The position numbers and the translations under genes were made by a program. The notes beneath the pieces are model-generated. The model was not told where the DNA came from. It saw only the letters and a list, made by a program, of their open reading frames with translations, and ran no database searches. Positions 1-9,102 of a stretch of 51,588 nt of DNA are shown one piece after another (the first letter of the stretch is position 1; each line of letters starts with the position of its first letter). The DNA is from Acidobacteriota bacterium. GTDB taxonomy: Bacteria > Acidobacteriota > UBA6911. The stretch is taken from positions 1 through 51,588 of the forward strand of contig JAFGTD010000044.1 in NCBI GenBank assembly GCA_016934295.1, read 5' to 3'.

Positions 1-1
1 C

Positions 2-802
2 ACCGGGTCCCGGAACAGGCTGCTTGGCTTAAAAAATGTCCGGAAAACCGTGAAAAAATCGGCCGCACACGCTTGCAGAAAAGACACCGACTACCGAATC
101 GATTCCGTCGTCTTCGAAGACGGCCGGTCCCTCGACGAGGGCATCATGTATAGTCCCGAAGCCGCCAATCCGATGCGCCTTGCCATCCGGATCGTCTGGA
201 ACGAGGTTTCCGGGCCCTACGGGATCCAATGCAGCAACCACAAGTTGGCGATTGTAGACAGCCGTGGTTCTATGATCCTTAATCCGGCGACAATTCCGGC
301 TCCCGACCGCAACGGGGTGATTACGATGCCCGTACGGACCATGATTCCCCCGGGATTAAGAGTTGGGGATCCATACAGTTTTCGCGTTACTTATCGTCCT
401 GCCGATCCTGCCTGTGACTCTGATTCTTCGAACAACGAGCGCTCGTTCAGCACCCGGCTGGTTCGGATGGGAGGGAATGATCTGGTCGTACGAATTCACG
501 AACTTAATTACCGCTATCCGGACCTATCGGTCACATATGAAGTCAACAATCTCTCGGGAACCGAAATCCTTGGGAGGGTCAGGGTAACCATCACTATCGA
601 AAGGACCAAGCAAACCAAGAGAATCATCGTGAGCAGACTCTCTCCTGGAACCTGGGCACGGTACACACACTCCATGCGGTTTGAAAAACCCGCCGGGGCG
701 GCGAGGGGAGAGACTATGGTAACGGTTACTATCGATCCTGAGAATGAGTTCTCGGAGCTTCGCGAGGACAACAACAGCGCCGGCAAGCGAATACGCTGGT
801 AG
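2..802 (+). CDS. Secreted CARDB-type protein, 5' end cut by window edge
   Basis: The reading frame is open from base 2 and no stop lies upstream of the first possible start (GTG at 50), so the true start is probably outside the window. The visible part lacks a signal peptide. It holds a beta-rich domain and then a CARDB-like domain ending in the family's typical tail DPENEFSELREDNNS. It is a close paralog of the C-terminal two thirds of the gene at 2257-3426, sharing blocks such as DYRIDSV, EGIMY, MILNPAT and MGGNDLVVRI. That paralog carries a signal peptide and an N-terminal Kre9/Knh1-like domain, which this gene probably has upstream as well. CARDB domains are cell-adhesion-type beta-sandwiches, so an extracellular structural or binding role is inferred. 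Function is otherwise unknown. Confidence 0.75.
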   Translation, partial: TGSRNRLLGLKNVRKTVKKSAAHACRKDTDYRIDSVVFEDGRSLDEGIMYSPEAANPMRLAIRIVWNEVSGPYGIQCSNHKLAIVDSRGSMILNPATIPAPDRNGVITMPVRTMIPPGLRVGDPYSFRVTYRPADPACDSDSSNNERSFSTRLVRMGGNDLVVRIHELNYRYPDLSVTYEVNNLSGTEILGRVRVTITIERTKQTKRIIVSRLSPGTWARYTHSMRFEKPAGAARGETMVTVTIDPENEFSELREDNNSAGKRIRW

Positions 803-965
803 TGAGGCTTCTCGAAAATAAAGAGAGGATCCTCTTGAAAAATCGCGTAAAACGAAGAAAGAAGGTCGGATTGATAGTCTTGGTCGGCCCAATCACAAAG
901 CCGCCAATCCTATCGGGGAGGGATCTCCTATGATTCCTTCATCAAGGATATGATGAAGACCGGCT

Positions 966-2225
966 TTAATACAGCTTCCAGACATGAATGATCGGCTGCT
1001 CGCGGTCAACGAGAATTTCCATGACAAACAACAGGCCGTTTTTTCGATCGCAGGCCGAGGCGCCGAGATAGCTCATTTGTCTAGTGCGTTCAACGGCGGG
1101 CAGAAATAGTATATTGTCGATGTTCATGGTGGCGTACGGCTGAGGTTCGTGCGGAAGCATCATACCTGCGGCCACTTTCGCCAGCTCATCGGGATCAAAA
1201 AACAGAATCTGCGGTTCAAAACGTTCCGACCACCATCCGCGCTGATCGTTTGGATATTCAGGTTCTTCGGGATACGGTGGCTGCTCCGGCCAAACAAGAC
1301 CATTGGCAAATCCATACCACGTTTTACCGATACCTTTGGTTCCAATAAACAGAACAGCGGACTTATCGTTGTTCTCCATCCACACGGCCCCACTCCAGTG
1401 ATCGCTGTGGCGATAGCCCTTAAGAGTGTCCTTATGGTTTTCATCGGCAACGGCGGCATATTTCAGCAGTGTGACAGCATCGAGTTCAGCGCCCGATTGA
1501 GGTGGATCTTCGGCATCCACGGGTGAAACGGCAAATAATGTAGGACCTTGTGATGCCTGTCCTCCGTCGCGGAAACGCCCGCAGGCCAGCCGTTTATCGC
1601 GCGTGTGTCTTGACGCCCATCCGGCGGGGATTGTCAGAAGGTAATCGTCGGTATAATAGTTGGCCAGTCCACCAATGTTCCACAACCCCTTCGGTTGAGG
1701 ATCGGCAAAGTCGACGGCGCACATTCCGAACGAGGGGTGTTTCCCTTCCTGATCGAGGTGGGCTGCACGACAGAAATACACAAAACCCGACTCCGAATCG
1801 TCAGAAGCCGGCAAATATGCCAAACCCATTCGAGCCTGCTCAAGGTACCTGTTCTTGTAAAGCTCCCCGGTAATGTTGCTGAATTTCTGCAGTGTCTTGG
1901 CGGTGTTCAGGTCGTTTAGGTTCTTGTTTGAAGAAACGACCGGCATAGGAATGGTAATTTCCGATACCCATTGATGCCAATTGTGCCCTGAACCCAGAAG
2001 CGACCCGGGCAGATCTGATTCGGAATTCCGGGCATTGCCGTCAGAACGATACTCCAGAGCCTCGCCGCTCCATTTCCATGCAAATTCTTCCGCCCCTGTT
2101 TCAGGAAGCCGAAAGGCTCCCTGATATATGAGGTCATCAGGTCGGAAGCATTTCGTTTCGTTAACATAAAATATTGGTGAAACTAATAGAATGGTCGATA
2201 GAAATTGTAATGCGAGCCTTAACAC
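966..2225 (-). CDS. Secreted protein of unknown family
   Basis: The protein is 419 aa and starts at a GTG with an AGGAGG Shine-Dalgarno 9 nt upstream. An N-terminal hydrophobic stretch (about residues 3-21) looks like a Sec signal peptide. The remainder is rich in W, G and D with no transmembrane segment. Recurrent short strands (LLGSGHNWHQWV, GFVYFCRAAHL, SAVLFIGTKGIG, GLLFVMEILVD) suggest a beta-propeller-like or other all-beta extracellular fold. I do not recognise a catalytic motif. It lies 31 nt downstream of the CARDB gene at 2257-3426 on the same strand and is probably cotranscribed with it. It is flanked on the other side by the inverted CARDB paralog at 2-802. Confidence 0.7.
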   Translation of the reverse strand: MLRLALQFLSTILLVSPIFYVNETKCFRPDDLIYQGAFRLPETGAEEFAWKWSGEALEYRSDGNARNSESDLPGSLLGSGHNWHQWVSEITIPMPVVSSNKNLNDLNTAKTLQKFSNITGELYKNRYLEQARMGLAYLPASDDSESGFVYFCRAAHLDQEGKHPSFGMCAVDFADPQPKGLWNIGGLANYYTDDYLLTIPAGWASRHTRDKRLACGRFRDGGQASQGPTLFAVSPVDAEDPPQSGAELDAVTLLKYAAVADENHKDTLKGYRHSDHWSGAVWMENNDKSAVLFIGTKGIGKTWYGFANGLVWPEQPPYPEEPEYPNDQRGWWSERFEPQILFFDPDELAKVAAGMMLPHEPQPYATMNIDNILFLPAVERTRQMSYLGASACDRKNGLLFVMEILVDREQPIIHVWKLY

Positions 2226-2256
2226 AAAAGGGCCTCCTGGGAAATAACCTTCCGGT

Positions 2257-3426
2257 TCAATTCCAGCGGAAACGTTTTCCGTCGCGATTGTTGTCCTCGC
2301 GCAATTCCTCGATCTCGTTCTCCGGATCGACGATCACGACCGCTATCTCTTCACCGCTCAACTCAGAAAGCACTCTGCCGTGGATTACGGCGGAATGCCG
2401 CTTCCAAACGCCCGGAGGTAAATTTTCTACACGCTCATCTGCGAAGACTATATCGATTCCTTCAACCATGATTCGCGCTTTGACTAGTCGGAGCGACTCG
2501 GCCCCCGAGACGTTCATGAGCTCGTAGACGACCCTCAATTGATTATCCGTGATAAATCCATCCGGGCGGTACCTCCCGGCCTCCACAATGCGTACTACAA
2601 GATCGTTCCCGCCCATTCGGATCAGCCGGGTGCTGAAAGTTCGTTCGTTGTTCGAGGCGTTGGAATCGCAATCCGCGTCGGAGGGTCTGAAGATAACCCG
2701 GAAAGAATACATCGATCCTTCCCGCAACCCACCGGGAACTCTGAATTGAACCGGCATTTCGATCGATCCGTCCCCGTCGGGATCCGGTACTGTAGCCGGA
2801 TTCAGGATCATGACACTGCTTTGATCCAGAATAACCAGTTTATGGTTTCTACACTGAATGCCGTACCGGCCGGGTACTTTGTTCCAAATAATCCTGACGA
2901 GAAGCCTCATATCGTTCGACGCTCCGGGGTGATACATAATTCCCTCATTCAGGGAGCGGCCGTCCTGGAAGGAAACGGAGTCGATACGATAATCCGGAGC
3001 GCGTCCGGCGGCTTTCACGCTTTTTTGAAGCCTTTTATTCGGATCCCTGATAATAAATATCGGACTGTTGACGGTGATCGGCACCGGAAGGCTCCAGATC
3101 GCCCGGATCGTCGCTTTTCCCGAAACCGACGCGGGGATTTCCCAATCATACTTTTGACGGAAAGCCTCGATTCGTCCGATTTGTATCCATGTTCCACCAG
3201 GCGAGATTCGATATAACAGCCGCACTGGAACGCTCCCCACCGACGGATTGGGAGCCCTGATGGTCCATGTAATGGTGTTTGTTGTTCCAGCCTGCCAGGT
3301 TGTAGTATCTTCGGGAGATGTAAACGTTAGAGATTGAGCGGGAAGAAATGTGGATGCGATTAAAATGCCTCCCGCAATTCTGAAGACGGCCAAAATCCCG
3401 GCTAAAGACGCGATTTGCTTTCTCAT
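2257..3426 (-). CDS. Secreted Kre9/Knh1-like plus CARDB domain protein
   Basis: The protein is 389 aa. The ATG start is preceded by AAGGAA. A signal peptide spans about residues 1-30. An N-terminal Ser-Thr-rich/Kre9-Knh1-like beta domain follows (about 33-130, with SPEDTTTWQAGTTNTITW). Next is a linker/beta domain (about 145-280) shared with the gene at 2-802, and then a C-terminal CARDB-like domain ending DPENEIEELREDNN. In these families the domains serve as extracellular adhesion or carbohydrate-surface modules; no enzyme motif is visible. It is the first gene of a likely two-gene unit with 966-2225. Its duplicate on the other strand indicates a local inverted duplication or an independent paralog insertion. 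Confidence 0.75.
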   Translation of the reverse strand: MRKQIASLAGILAVFRIAGGILIASTFLPAQSLTFTSPEDTTTWQAGTTNTITWTIRAPNPSVGSVPVRLLYRISPGGTWIQIGRIEAFRQKYDWEIPASVSGKATIRAIWSLPVPITVNSPIFIIRDPNKRLQKSVKAAGRAPDYRIDSVSFQDGRSLNEGIMYHPGASNDMRLLVRIIWNKVPGRYGIQCRNHKLVILDQSSVMILNPATVPDPDGDGSIEMPVQFRVPGGLREGSMYSFRVIFRPSDADCDSNASNNERTFSTRLIRMGGNDLVVRIVEAGRYRPDGFITDNQLRVVYELMNVSGAESLRLVKARIMVEGIDIVFADERVENLPPGVWKRHSAVIHGRVLSELSGEEIAVVIVDPENEIEELREDNNRDGKRFRWN

Positions 3427-3563
3427 GGCAGTTCCTTAAGTAGACGAAATGCGGGTTAACCTCGATTCGGCTGAATTTTTGGCTGAAAGGAGCAGCAATT
3501 ATTTTATAGGTGTCATTTACATCAGGGCTCGCACTCATCACCTAAATTGGGATTGCTGCACCG

Positions 3564-5510
3564 TTACCAATCACAATCAACCGGGGAGTGGGGTTCATTT
3601 CTGTTGTCAATGCAGGCGCCCGTTGGATCGTAGGTAGCGTCTGGTGGGATCCCCGCCGGCCCTTCGATGGTGTAAAAATCACGAAACTGACACTTTGAAA
3701 AAGCGTTCGTCCATGTAACCCGCATCGTTTCAACACTACTGCTGTTTCTGACCGGTCCGCTTTCATAATAAGCACCGCAATCGGGCCTGTCTTGCCATCC
3801 CGATCCGTCGAACAATTCAGTACGCCCGCTGACCACCTTCCATCCGTTCAGCAGCCCAAAATTTACGCGCTGTTGCTTCTTCTGTCCAAAAAGACACAAG
3901 AGCCAGGCAGGATTATCGCCGTCTTCTGTTGGACCCAACCAAGGGGAACAGCTAACTTTAATAATAATGTCGCGATATCCATCACCGGGGCCAAAAATGT
4001 CATTTCTCCAGATTGCTGGATTAAATGTGACCGGAGCCGTCGCTTCGTATCCTGCGTGGTTCCGAACCACCAACCACCCCGGGGCTTCCATCAATCGAAT
4101 AATCGATGGCACCTGGATCTCTATCGCTTCATCGTGCCATGAACGAACAACGGCCGGAAATTCCTTGCCGGCGAACTGAAGGACAACAGTACCTCGCCGT
4201 GCTGAGAGAAAGTTTTTCCCCTGTATGAGAAACGGCTGGTCGGGAGTCACCAGCGTGTGTGACATTATGGTAATTTCAGGCGGAAGAAGCGATAGATCCG
4301 GCAAGAGAGTAATTTCGTGCCATGGCCCGACCTCGCCGCCGGCAACCTTCACCCATACCACGACTCGCTTATCTGTATCACGTACACGATCGGCTGCCGC
4401 CCTCGGGATGGTTGCCATGATTCGGTTGTCCGACCACGATACAATCCGCTCACAATCCATTACCTCGCCGCGGCGGCTTGGTGAACTGGCGAATCGGATC
4501 ACGACACGGCCCGGAGTTGTTCCGAATCCTTCTCCGGAAATTGTTACATTTCCGCCAATCCGTACACTGGAAGGAGAGACCGAAGCGATGCTCCAGGCTG
4601 GCGAACTGGGTGCAGGCAGTTGTGTTGCTGTTCTTCCCGAATCGGGGTAAGATGTTCTGCCAGGAGCTTTTTTTGTTTCCAGCGCGGCTTTCATGTTTTC
4701 AACTTCTCTCCCTATCTTCTCAAGGCGCTGTGTATGTGCTTTTGTTGGAGTACCCCGAATCCCGGATGCCGACGCTCTCGTATTCTTATTTTTCGTTTGC
4801 GTGGCTGCCGATCGGTTCGATGTCTCACGGCGTGCGATTCCATTGAGTTTGTTGAGATAGCGGGAGTCCTTTATGGCATCAGCCAATTGTTTCATATCTT
4901 TATCGGATAAATTAGATTCTTTGAATGCCCGCTGGAGATCCTCCAAGGAATTGGCCTTTTCAATCTTTTGCAAATAGGTAGAAGCATTTTGACTTAATCC
5001 GGGCACGGCATTTGCCCTCCGGTCAACAGTCGTTCTGCTGGTTGAGGCACTTCCGGTGGGTGGCTGCTGCTTTATGGATTGCACCCGGCTGGATGTCCGA
5101 GCTGAGGTCGGACCGGAGTCCTTTTTTACGGAGTCCTGGTAGCGGGAAATGTCCAGCGTTTTGGAGATCGTGTGCCCCTGGCGATCCCGCGCGATAACCC
5201 GGAGCTGGCCATTCGGGATCTCATTAATAAATTGGGTGATGTCGAACCGGGTGCGGTTTTTACCTTCGATAAGAGTCACCTTACGGTTCCCGGCGTAGAG
5301 TTCCAGTCGCTCAGGCGAGGGACGTACTTCCAGATAGAGTTGCTGCCTCTGTTTTCGAAGGGTGATACTGGTTGTTGCCTTTTGTACGGCACTGGCGTCC
5401 GCCCCCTTTTTTATGGTTGTGGATTGTACTGCCAAGGCAGAAGTAACCGATAAAAGTGTCAGAAACACAGCAAGGGAGAGAAGGTATGTTTTGATAATTC
5501 TATCTCGCAT
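3564..5510 (-). CDS. Secreted protein with two IPT/TIG domains
   Basis: The start was set at the ATG at 5510, 11 codons inside the longest frame, because GGGAGG lies 7 nt upstream and a signal peptide (MRDRIIKTYLLSLAVFL...) begins exactly there. The product is 648 aa. After the signal comes a basic, Ser/Thr/Gln-rich region with likely helices (about 30-300). Then come two immunoglobulin-like IPT/TIG repeats, the first around residues 306-395 (SVSPSSVRIGGNVTISGEGFG) and the second around 400-490 (LVTPDQPFLIQGKNFLSARRG). A Cys-containing C-terminal region of about 150 aa is unrecognised. TIG domains are extracellular ligand- or glycan-binding modules. The C-terminal part has several CxxxxC-spaced cysteines compatible with an exported, disulfide-containing fold. 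Confidence 0.75.
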   Translation of the reverse strand: MRDRIIKTYLLSLAVFLTLLSVTSALAVQSTTIKKGADASAVQKATTSITLRKQRQQLYLEVRPSPERLELYAGNRKVTLIEGKNRTRFDITQFINEIPNGQLRVIARDRQGHTISKTLDISRYQDSVKKDSGPTSARTSSRVQSIKQQPPTGSASTSRTTVDRRANAVPGLSQNASTYLQKIEKANSLEDLQRAFKESNLSDKDMKQLADAIKDSRYLNKLNGIARRETSNRSAATQTKNKNTRASASGIRGTPTKAHTQRLEKIGREVENMKAALETKKAPGRTSYPDSGRTATQLPAPSSPAWSIASVSPSSVRIGGNVTISGEGFGTTPGRVVIRFASSPSRRGEVMDCERIVSWSDNRIMATIPRAAADRVRDTDKRVVVWVKVAGGEVGPWHEITLLPDLSLLPPEITIMSHTLVTPDQPFLIQGKNFLSARRGTVVLQFAGKEFPAVVRSWHDEAIEIQVPSIIRLMEAPGWLVVRNHAGYEATAPVTFNPAIWRNDIFGPGDGYRDIIIKVSCSPWLGPTEDGDNPAWLLCLFGQKKQQRVNFGLLNGWKVVSGRTELFDGSGWQDRPDCGAYYESGPVRNSSSVETMRVTWTNAFSKCQFRDFYTIEGPAGIPPDATYDPTGACIDNRNEPHSPVDCDW

Positions 5511-6173
5511 CGTGAACCTCCCAACATTGAATTTACAAGGCATTCTCGAGCTGAATAGATGAATATCTCCATAGCGTGCTTTGGGAACATGACATGGATA
5601 CCATTCTTATCATTAAGCGGTCTATCGAGGTCAGGGCAACGATCCGATGATGATAAATAGGATAGGCCGCAATTTAACCTGCTTTTGGAAAAAGAATATT
5701 TTGTCTAATACTAGAACATATCCCGGTCAGCGACCATAAAAAACTGATGACAAAATGAAGGTGTGCAGGATTCCAATTAATTAGCCTGTGTGGTTGCGTG
5801 CAACAGTAAAATCAAAACCTGAAATTCAACAATAGCTTACATAAAATTACTGGTCAGCAACCCGGAAATGGCTCGATAGGAAAGCCGATTTGTAACTCGC
5901 TTGTTTATCTCTCTTTTACGTTTAGTAAAGTGTTTGTATAGCGCAGGCTATAATTCGAGCAGCTCGCTTCGAAGTCTGTTGATCGTTTCATCGGAAGTCT
6001 GAAGAATTCGCGAATGGAGAGGCATTTCTAAAAAAGGCTTTTATTACGCCTATCGGCGCTTATACTCCGTGAAACCGCAGACTCCCATACACGTCACAAC
6101 AGCCTGTAACGGATGCCAAATCGAAAGATTTAATTCTAAAAATCCAATGCCTCTGAACTTAAAGAAAAAGGCA
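5511..6173. other. Intergenic region without a supported gene
   Basis: About 660 bases separate the TIG gene start from the repeat beside the molybdenum hydroxylase gene. No frame has convincing coding character. On the minus strand, a short open stretch around 5949-6035 ends in the peptide TSDETINRLRSELLEL, which could be the last codons of a decayed gene, but it has stops just upstream and no recognisable family. The left part is AT-rich and may hold the promoter of the TIG gene. Confidence 0.5.
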
Positions 6174-6338
6174 AAAGGGCGAACCCCTCGAGTGCCCTCG
6201 GGGTAAACACCAACTGGTCCGCCGACTTGTCCGGCGTAGCCCGGCTGAATCTTCGATTCAGCTATGGGCGAAGGTGGAAGGTTCGCACTCATTTGGTGAC
6301 GAGGTCGGAAGAAGGGCGAACACAAGGTTCGCCCCTAC
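6174..6338. repeat. Composite palindromic repeat, long copy
   Basis: The end GGGCGAACACAAGGTTCGCCC (two arms joined, 6315-6335) is an imperfect palindrome. Upstream of it are TTTGGTGACGAGGTCGGAA and a second half unit with CTTGTCCGGCGTAGCC and GGCTGAATCTTCGATTCAGC. The first block recurs near 12.9 and 15.9 kb, and the second near 31.9 kb in reverse orientation. The repeat runs exactly up to the stop codon of the molybdenum hydroxylase gene. Confidence 0.85.
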
Positions 6339-8800
6339 TATATCTTCCCGAGGGCCTTGAGAACCCTATTGGGCGTCAGCGGATAGTCCAGGGCCCATTT
6401 GCCGGTCGCGTTGAAGATCGCTCCAGCCGTTATTCCGGAAAGAGACGCACCGGTATCCTCCCCGACACCACAGGCCCCGTAGGACGAATACCCCAGGTGG
6501 CTTTCGTTGAGGATGCATTCGACCGGTGGGTAATCGTTCATCGTCCCGATATGGTAGCCGATGTTGTCGAAATTCAATCCGACGCCCGTCGCCGGGCAAT
6601 AGACTTTCTCTTCCGTAGCGCTTCTTCCCAGGCCCATGACGGCGCCGCCATACTGTTGGGCTTCCGCGCCCCGGCGATTGAAAAGATGCCCGACGTCGTT
6701 CACGCAAACGAGATTTGTTACCAGAACCTCTCCGGTTTCGATATCCACTTCGACTTCCATAAAATGCGCCTGCCGGCTCATGATGTACATTTCCGGGTGC
6801 GGCTTGCCGTCAAGGGTCAATCCGCTGACACTCGGGACTGTAGGATGGACGATCGCCGGATCGTCGTTCCAGAAAGGTGTCGCCACGTCTCCAACGGTTT
6901 TTCTGTTGGCGGGATTGGCCTTCTCGAAAACGAAGCCGTCTTTGACATCGAGATCCTCCGGTTTTTTCCCTGGGAATTGAGCCGGGCCCGGCCCCATCAT
7001 GCCCATACCCGGACGCACGGCATAATCGAGAATCTTCCGTTTCAGCATCCTGGCAGCCATTATCAGCTGGGGCGTATTCTGGCTGATTCCCATGGAACCG
7101 CCCGGCACCCAGAAATGAAAGGTGTTGGCATCGGAGCGCTGCTGCTGCAGCACAATGTCCTCGTACGGTATTCCGGCTTCCGTAGCCACGCAATGACGGA
7201 TAGCCGATTCGGTATCCATTCCGAAATCCGCCCGCAGGCCCTGGATTGTGACTTTTCCTTCACGCAATATCAGACAGGCAAACTGCCTTCCCGAAATCCA
7301 GCTCCACTCGTTGATGGAAACAAACCCGAGCCCGTGCATTCTTCCGTTGTGCAGTTTCACCGTGCCGGGAGCGTGCCATTTCCTGTCCCAATCAATCGCC
7401 TGTTTCCCCTTTTCTATACACTCCTTGAGGCTCTGCCGTTGTGGAAATCCGTTCTCCTTCTGATACTTTGTTACCCAGTCCCAATAGCGCCCCTTGCAAC
7501 CGTCATTCTTAAGCGCCACTTCCGTCGGGTCCAGGCCGAATTCAGCCGCCACCATATCGAACATTACATTATGCGGTGCGCAGCAATGGGCCCCGTGCCG
7601 GAAACAGACATGATGACCGTGGTTGATCAGGGCCCACTCCTGGGTGTTGCGCAGATTCGGTATGCCGGTGGATTCATGCGTTTTGTCGATATGCAGTTCA
7701 CCGAAAGGTCCTGTGACATCCCAGTCGCAGGCTGTAATGGTTCCATCTTTCTTCGCGCCCACCTTGCATCGGTATGTGCCTTCGTCATCCCCATTGACAT
7801 AAAAATTACTCTCGTCATATAGAAGTTTTACAGGCCGGTTCCCGGCTCTCCTCGCAAGAATTGCCGCCATGCGTATAAATGCCGTGGAATATCCAAGCCA
7901 TGCGAGACCGCCGTACCAGGCGCCCTGAAAAGGGACTGTCACAGTAATTTTATTGTGTTCGCAGATCGGAGCGAGCGGCTTGCTTCTTCCCGTCTCTTTA
8001 GAGTCGGGATCGACTTTCGGTATCGGCTGTGAAAGCAGCGAGATCCATGACAAACCACCTCTCAGAGTACTCGGGCTGCTCAATACCGGCTGCATATGGG
8101 CGGTATGGTGGGGCCATATATCCAGAAAGTCCCCTCTCCACTGAACCACACAGGCCATCGCTTCAACACCCGCAGTGGTATTTGGGGCTCGTGTAATCGT
8201 ATATTCTAAAATTTTGTCCGCTTCAGCAAATCCCTTATCGACGTTTCCCATTTCCGTCGTGCTGGTCGTAACGGTATTCGGTTCTTTGGCTTTCTGATTC
8301 AGGCGCCAGACTTCCGGCATGATTTTGGGTGCGTCCGGCTTCAGGGATTCTTCCATATCCAGTATAAAAGGCAATTCTTCCCATTCTATTTCAATAAGCC
8401 TTAGTGCTCGGTCGCATATCTCTTCGCTGTCGGCGACAACGGCCACACCCATGGGATGCTGATAAAAATCGCCCGTGCGGGGAAGCGCGAGAATGTTGTA
8501 TTGGCTGGAGCAGTATCCACCCGTGGAATTCTCAAACTCTATATCCGGATCATCAAACCTCAAGACGTCCCGGACGCCCACAAACCGCTCTGCCTTGCTC
8601 GTGTCCATCCTCTTGATTCCGGCGTGTGAATAGGGCGAGGTAAGGATTTTTGCATACAGCATTCCGGGAAGATCCACATCCCGCGTAAAAACCGCCTGAC
8701 CCGAAAGTTTGTCGTGGGCATCCTGCCGCAATTTGCTGTTGTCAACGGGAACAACTCCCTCGGGGGCTTTCCATGTCCAGGGTTTAAATTCATCCGGCAT
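6338..8800 (-). CDS. Xanthine dehydrogenase family, molybdopterin-binding large subunit (orphan)
   Basis: The 820 aa protein starts at an ATG with GGAGG 7 nt upstream. It matches the aldehyde oxidase/xanthine dehydrogenase large-subunit architecture, with an N-terminal a/b hammerhead domain (about 25-140, SGQAVFTRDVDLPGMLYAKI) followed by the two molybdopterin-binding regions. The catalytic glutamate of the family's GVGE motif is E781 (YGACGVGEDTGAS). Members hydroxylate purines, aldehydes or aromatic/heterocyclic carbons using Mo-cofactor. They normally need a 2Fe-2S subunit and often an FAD subunit, but neither is encoded beside it nor fused to it. The substrate cannot be predicted. Divergent from the MFS gene at 9103. 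Confidence 0.88.
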   Translation of the reverse strand: MPDEFKPWTWKAPEGVVPVDNSKLRQDAHDKLSGQAVFTRDVDLPGMLYAKILTSPYSHAGIKRMDTSKAERFVGVRDVLRFDDPDIEFENSTGGYCSSQYNILALPRTGDFYQHPMGVAVVADSEEICDRALRLIEIEWEELPFILDMEESLKPDAPKIMPEVWRLNQKAKEPNTVTTSTTEMGNVDKGFAEADKILEYTITRAPNTTAGVEAMACVVQWRGDFLDIWPHHTAHMQPVLSSPSTLRGGLSWISLLSQPIPKVDPDSKETGRSKPLAPICEHNKITVTVPFQGAWYGGLAWLGYSTAFIRMAAILARRAGNRPVKLLYDESNFYVNGDDEGTYRCKVGAKKDGTITACDWDVTGPFGELHIDKTHESTGIPNLRNTQEWALINHGHHVCFRHGAHCCAPHNVMFDMVAAEFGLDPTEVALKNDGCKGRYWDWVTKYQKENGFPQRQSLKECIEKGKQAIDWDRKWHAPGTVKLHNGRMHGLGFVSINEWSWISGRQFACLILREGKVTIQGLRADFGMDTESAIRHCVATEAGIPYEDIVLQQQRSDANTFHFWVPGGSMGISQNTPQLIMAARMLKRKILDYAVRPGMGMMGPGPAQFPGKKPEDLDVKDGFVFEKANPANRKTVGDVATPFWNDDPAIVHPTVPSVSGLTLDGKPHPEMYIMSRQAHFMEVEVDIETGEVLVTNLVCVNDVGHLFNRRGAEAQQYGGAVMGLGRSATEEKVYCPATGVGLNFDNIGYHIGTMNDYPPVECILNESHLGYSSYGACGVGEDTGASLSGITAGAIFNATGKWALDYPLTPNRVLKALGKI

Positions 8801-9102
8801 CTTTGTCCTCCAACCCCGAGCATTGCATCGGGCTATTACAAATGTAACGAAACCTTAGAGCATAACCGGCCAACCGTTCGTCTAGCGTGGCATCGGAATA
8901 CTCAGGCATGTAAATTCCATAATTCTTTATATAGCTGGTCGGCAAGTTTAACACTGATTCCCTGCGAACAGACACAGGAAAAACCGTGCCCGGGATTCAT
9001 TTACCAATTTCTAAACAGGACAGGATTGTGCGAAACTGTGGAACGAGTCCCGAGAAGCGAAATTCACTAACGGATGTACAAAGCTCATCGAGGTAATGCC
9101 TT
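8801..9102. other. Divergent intergenic region
   Basis: About 300 bases lie between two divergently oriented genes and should carry both promoters. I see no repeat, strong inverted repeat or convincing small gene; short frames here lack ribosome sites and family resemblance. Confidence 0.4.

Noticed and set aside
6227-7822. 531-codon plus-strand frame opposite the molybdenum hydroxylase
   Set aside because: It is the antisense shadow of a gene with clear family motifs and good codon usage, and its translation resembles no family.
8790-8975. 61-codon minus-strand frame upstream of the molybdenum hydroxylase
   Set aside because: No ribosome site, no resemblance to a family, and it overlaps the promoter region and the gene start.
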